Assembly (NCBI GenBank): GCA_964036665.1
Contig: OZ038530.1
Location: 9,450,501 to 9,514,500, forward strand
Length of the DNA stretch: 64,000 nt
From: Gordius sp. MW1
Lineage: Eukaryota; Nematomorpha; Gordioida; Gordea; Gordiidae
Reading direction: 5' to 3'
Made by a program: the position numbers and the translations under genes. Positions within the stretch are counted from its first letter, which is position 1. Every line of letters begins with the position of its first letter. Below, piece after piece: positions 59,831-64,000 of this stretch. The notes under the pieces were generated by a model. The model saw only the letters and a program-made list of their open reading frames with translations, searched no databases and was not told the DNA's origin.

Positions 59831-62815
59831 CTAGTGAACCCGGCAAACGTTGTTTTGCCATTTACCCGGTATTAGCAGAATATATATCATCTTGTAGATA
59901 AGTTTCAATAGATTAAGTATATATCATATATAATTGGTAAGTGTTTATTATGCAAAGATTTTTAAACAAATAGTTAAAGAGGGTCTAAGGCCCAGGCCCA
60001 CCCAAGAAAGAACTGGCTCCATGCCCCCCCCCAAGGGAAAAATCTTTGGCCCCCTGGCCCTTTAAGCATTTTTTTTTTAATTTTTTGTAATTAAGAAACA
60101 ATATCATAATTATACTTTTAAATCTGAACTTAATAATGTCCGAAGAACAAAAGGCGGATACGGATACGCATATAGTTTATTCAACGAAAAATAACAAATA
60201 ATTACTATTTTTATATTTTTAAGATAAAGTGTGGCGTTGTGCAAAATTCTGCACCTTTGTTCTGCACCTTTGCCCCATCCCCAAGGAAATTATTTTAAGT
60301 CAAATTTACCTATAATCAAAAATTAATCATTAAATTTTGGATACATTTTTAAAGCTATCGCTAGAGACCTACAAAATGGTATTTTTTGAGGTCATAGTCT
60401 GGCCCAAGGCCCCCCCCCCCAAGATAAAAATCTTTGGCCCCCTGGCCCTTCAAGCAATTTTTTTTAATTTTTTTTAATTAAGAAACAATATCATAATTAT
60501 AATTATTCGTTTCTGTATAAAACTTTTAATTCTGAACTTAATAATGACCGAAGAACTGAGATATATCAATATTTATTAGCACTTTGTTAAAAGTATTTTA
60601 ATTTTTCTCCTTATTTAATGCGCAAAAAATGACAAAATTAGATTTTTTAATTTATTTAGCCACGCAGGAGGGGACACGACCGTCCTATAATAATAATAAA
60701 TGACGTGAAAAATAAGCAAAAAAATGACTTTGATACTCAATGTTTCAAATCTTAAAAACAGCACATGCCTACATTTATCACACTACAAACGATAGATAGG
60801 CAGTACGTGATGAGGTTGCGTTTGATTTACATTCGATTAAACGTCAAAACGTTTAAAACAAACTCGAAAACTACTGGACCGATTTGGCTGGAACAAATCT
60901 TAAAACATGCTCCGGAGTGGCAGGAATAAACTGTGAAATTTTGGGCCAAATCGGTCCAGAATTTTTCCAAAAGTGGTGGCGTCATACATACATACATACA
61001 TACATACATACATACATACATACATACATACATACATACATACATACATACATACATACATACATACATACATACATACATACATACATACATACATACA
61101 TACATACATACATACATACATACATACATACATACATACATACATACATACATACATACATACATACATACATACATACATACATACATACATACATACA
61201 TACATACATACATACATACATACATACATACATACATACATACATACATACATACATACATACATACATACATACATACATACATACATACATACATACA
61301 TACATACATACATACATACATACATACATACATACATACATACATACATACATACATACATACATACATACATACATACATACATACATACATACATACA
61401 TACATACATACATACATACATACATACATACATACATACATACATACATACATACATACATACATACATACATACATACATACATACATACATACATACA
61501 TACATACATACATACATACATACATACATACATACATACATACATACATACATACATACATACATACATACATACATACATACATACATACATACATACA
61601 TACATACATACATACATACATACATACATACATACATACATACATACATACATACATACATACATACATACATACATACATACATACATACATACATACA
61701 TACATACATACATACATACATACATACATACATACATACATACATACATACATACATACATACATACATACATACATACATACATACATACATACATACA
61801 TACATACATACATACATACATACATACATACATACATACATACATACATACATACATACATACATACATACATACATACATACATACATACATACATACA
61901 TACATACATACATACATACATACATACATACATACATACATACATACATACATACATACATACATACATACATACATACATACATACATACATACATACA
62001 TACATACATACATACATACATACATACATACATACATACATACATACATACATACATACATACATACATACATACATACATACATACATACATACATACA
62101 TACATACATACATACATACATACATACATACATACATACATACATACATACATACATACATACATACATACATACATACATACATACATACATACATACA
62201 TACATACATACATACATACATACATACATACATACATACATACATACATACATACATACATACATACATACATACATACATACATACATACATACATACA
62301 TACATACATACATACATACATACATACATACATACATACATACATACATACATACATACATACATACATACATACATACATACATACATACATACATACA
62401 TACATACATACATACATACATACATACATACATACATACATACATACATACATACATACATACATACATACATACATACATACATACATACATACATACA
62501 TACATACATACATACATACATACATACATACATACATACATACATACATACATACATACATACATACATACATACATACATACATACATACATACATACA
62601 TACATACATACATACATACATACATACATACATACATACATACATACATACATACATACATACATACATACATACATACATACATACATACATACATACA
62701 TACATACATACATACATACATACATACATACATACATACATACATACATACATACATACATACATACATACATACATACATACATACATACATAGTTTCA
62801 TTTTTATATATAAGA
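59831..62815 (-). mobile_element. Helitron copy B with giant tetranucleotide array
   Basis: On the minus strand the 5' end is TCTTATATATAAAAATGAAA (62815, preceded by host A). The 3' end is GGGTTCACTAG at 59831. Just inside it is a perfect stem-loop GGCAAA-(ACAACG)-TTTGCC. These fit the Helitron rules. No Rep-helicase coding was found. A segment with GGCCCCCTGGCCCTT is duplicated inside (about 60040 and 60435). Confidence 0.8.
60983..62794. repeat. (TACA)n / (TATG)n microsatellite, 1,812 bp
   Basis: About 453 uninterrupted copies of a 4-base unit, near the 5' end of Helitron copy B. Because the unit lacks stop codons in every frame, all six frames are open, giving artefactual proteins of 600+ residues. 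The KSR-intron Helitron has only a few imperfect TATG units at the same relative position. Confidence 0.98.
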
Positions 62816-63525
62816 TAGTGCAAGACATTTAAATTTAATTGTTTTGATATTCATTTAACTTGAAACTTAAAAAAATTGCATAAATTATTTTGCAAAATTA
62901 ATTACATAAAACTTTGATTTGAATTCCAATATTTAGATAATTACATTACCTAAATTTTAGATTAATTTATAAGTAATTACACACTTACTGTATGTTTTTT
63001 ACATTTGTCATCCATTTTGTTTTACAAATGGCTATTCTTTACACGTAAACAAACAAATTACCGAACGTGTTCGTGATGGTAATTATAAGAAACGCATTTT
63101 TCAAAAGGTTGCGCTTACTAAAATAAATGGTAGGTGTAGCCATGGCCTATAATTTATGATTGTTAATTGCTATGCAATTTATGGGCTCGTTTTTTGTTGT
63201 CCGTCCGTTACCCTCCAAGTTATTTACACCAGCTTTATGACCTGGAGGTCTTGAGTTCAAGCCAAGGAGAGGACGAATTTTTTTTTAATTTTTTTAAATT
63301 AACCCGAGAGGTACCAGTGTAATCTGTAGGTGACACCACTTTAAACGCGTATAATTTTTAAACTATTGGATAAAATATTAATTTTTAAATTGAATATGAA
63401 AGAGCACAATTAGGCGAATCAGCTGATATGTTTTATTCCCTTTCCTCTTCCTTCTTTTATTAATTACACGCTATCAAAAATCCATAATTTCGGAATTTCG
63501 CCTGCTTCTCATATACTCACTAAAA
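62816..63525. other. No gene recognised
   Basis: AT-rich flank ahead of the gene that starts at 63526. A tRNA B-box-like GAGTTCAAGCC lies near 63251 but without a cloverleaf. Confidence 0.45.
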
Positions 63526-64000
63526 ATGGAGACTCAACCGTAAGTAATCTTATTGTAATTTATATCATTAAAATCTTGACACTTTCACAACTATTTTGAT
63601 CTAGTATTTAATCGTTTTTGGTTAATTAAAATAAGAATAATGTTGGTCCAAAGTTTGGTGTAACCTGTAGGTTACACTGGGCAGAGGTCCATATACGTAA
63701 GCTTATGTAAATGAATGATGCTACTTTTTATTATTTCTTTAATTAAATTTTTTATATAAAATCTTGTATAATCAAAGCAAAATTTTATAACAAATTAGAG
63801 ATAAAGTGTATTATATATAGATTTTAATAGCCATCTTTACCTTTTTTATAATTAAATGCTACATTTTAATTCTATAAACACTTTATTTATAGTTTTTTGA
63901 AAATTTGTCTATTATTTAAGAAATTAAATATATTTTCTCATCTCTTTTTTTTAATTAGATCTTTGATAGATATAATAGAGGAGTTAGACAGCCCCAATGT
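63526..64000 (+). CDS. Putative gene 5' end, two exons, partial
   Basis: A 14-nt first coding exon (ATG at 63526 to 63539) ends at a strong donor, CC|GTAAGT. After 419 nt, a pyrimidine-rich tract and TTAATTAG acceptor open exon 2 at 63959. The phases join to give a protein beginning METQPSLIDIIEELDSPN, cut off by the window end. The acidic helical start is protein-like, but I do not recognise the family. Confidence 0.5.

Noticed and set aside
60827-62832. Six open frames of over 600 codons (YIHT and CMYV repeats)
   Set aside because: They are the direct result of a stop-free 4-base microsatellite. No gene is implied.
63215-63275. Possible tRNA or tRNA-derived SINE head
   Set aside because: A GAGTTCAAGCC B-box-like string is present, but no matching A box or stems could be drawn.

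Overview
This is an AT-rich eukaryotic nuclear sequence from an animal. Two of its three spliced genes are diagnostic: KSR (kinase suppressor of Ras) is animal-specific, and RPB1 carries an animal-like C-terminal heptad domain of about 40 repeats. No bacterial operon, tRNA, rRNA or CRISPR feature was seen. The phylum cannot be fixed from sequence alone. A striking clue is that the first introns of all three complete genes are only 32-43 nt long while later introns run from hundreds to thousands of bases. A similar 5'-skewed intron size pattern is known from schistosomes, so a flatworm or another animal with minimal introns is a hypothesis, not a conclusion.

Layout. 1-2803: a 5'-truncated non-LTR retrotransposon tail, a small MITE and the RPB1 3' flank. 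2804-16424 (-): RPB1, the largest subunit of RNA polymerase II, in 19 exons that I could join in frame to 1,994 codons. 16425-26950: the divergent intergenic space between RPB1 and KSR. It holds a 4.65-kb Gypsy-type LTR element with perfect 5-bp target duplications, a long-inverted-repeat element, and a composite element with three LTR copies. 26951-46916 (+): KSR in 22 exons, 1,203 codons, with introns packed with a Helitron, two hAT elements, a 464-bp palindrome and several MITEs. 48254-51698 (-): ALG11, 6 exons, 482 codons, with a hAT element in intron 4. 52925-62815: hAT, a second RLE-type LINE tail, an LTR-element relic, MITEs, and two Helitron copies joined head to tail, one carrying a 1.8-kb uninterrupted (TACA)n array. 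63526-64000 (+): the likely 5' end of another spliced gene leaving the window.

How the genes relate. RPB1 makes mRNA, ALG11 adds mannose to the dolichol-linked N-glycan precursor, and KSR scaffolds Raf-MEK-ERK signalling. They are functionally unrelated neighbours: RPB1 and KSR are head to head, KSR and ALG11 tail to tail. Exon models were assembled by eye from GT/GC-AG sites, phase agreement and remembered family sequence. All three coding sums are exact multiples of three, which supports them, but no search or transcript was available.
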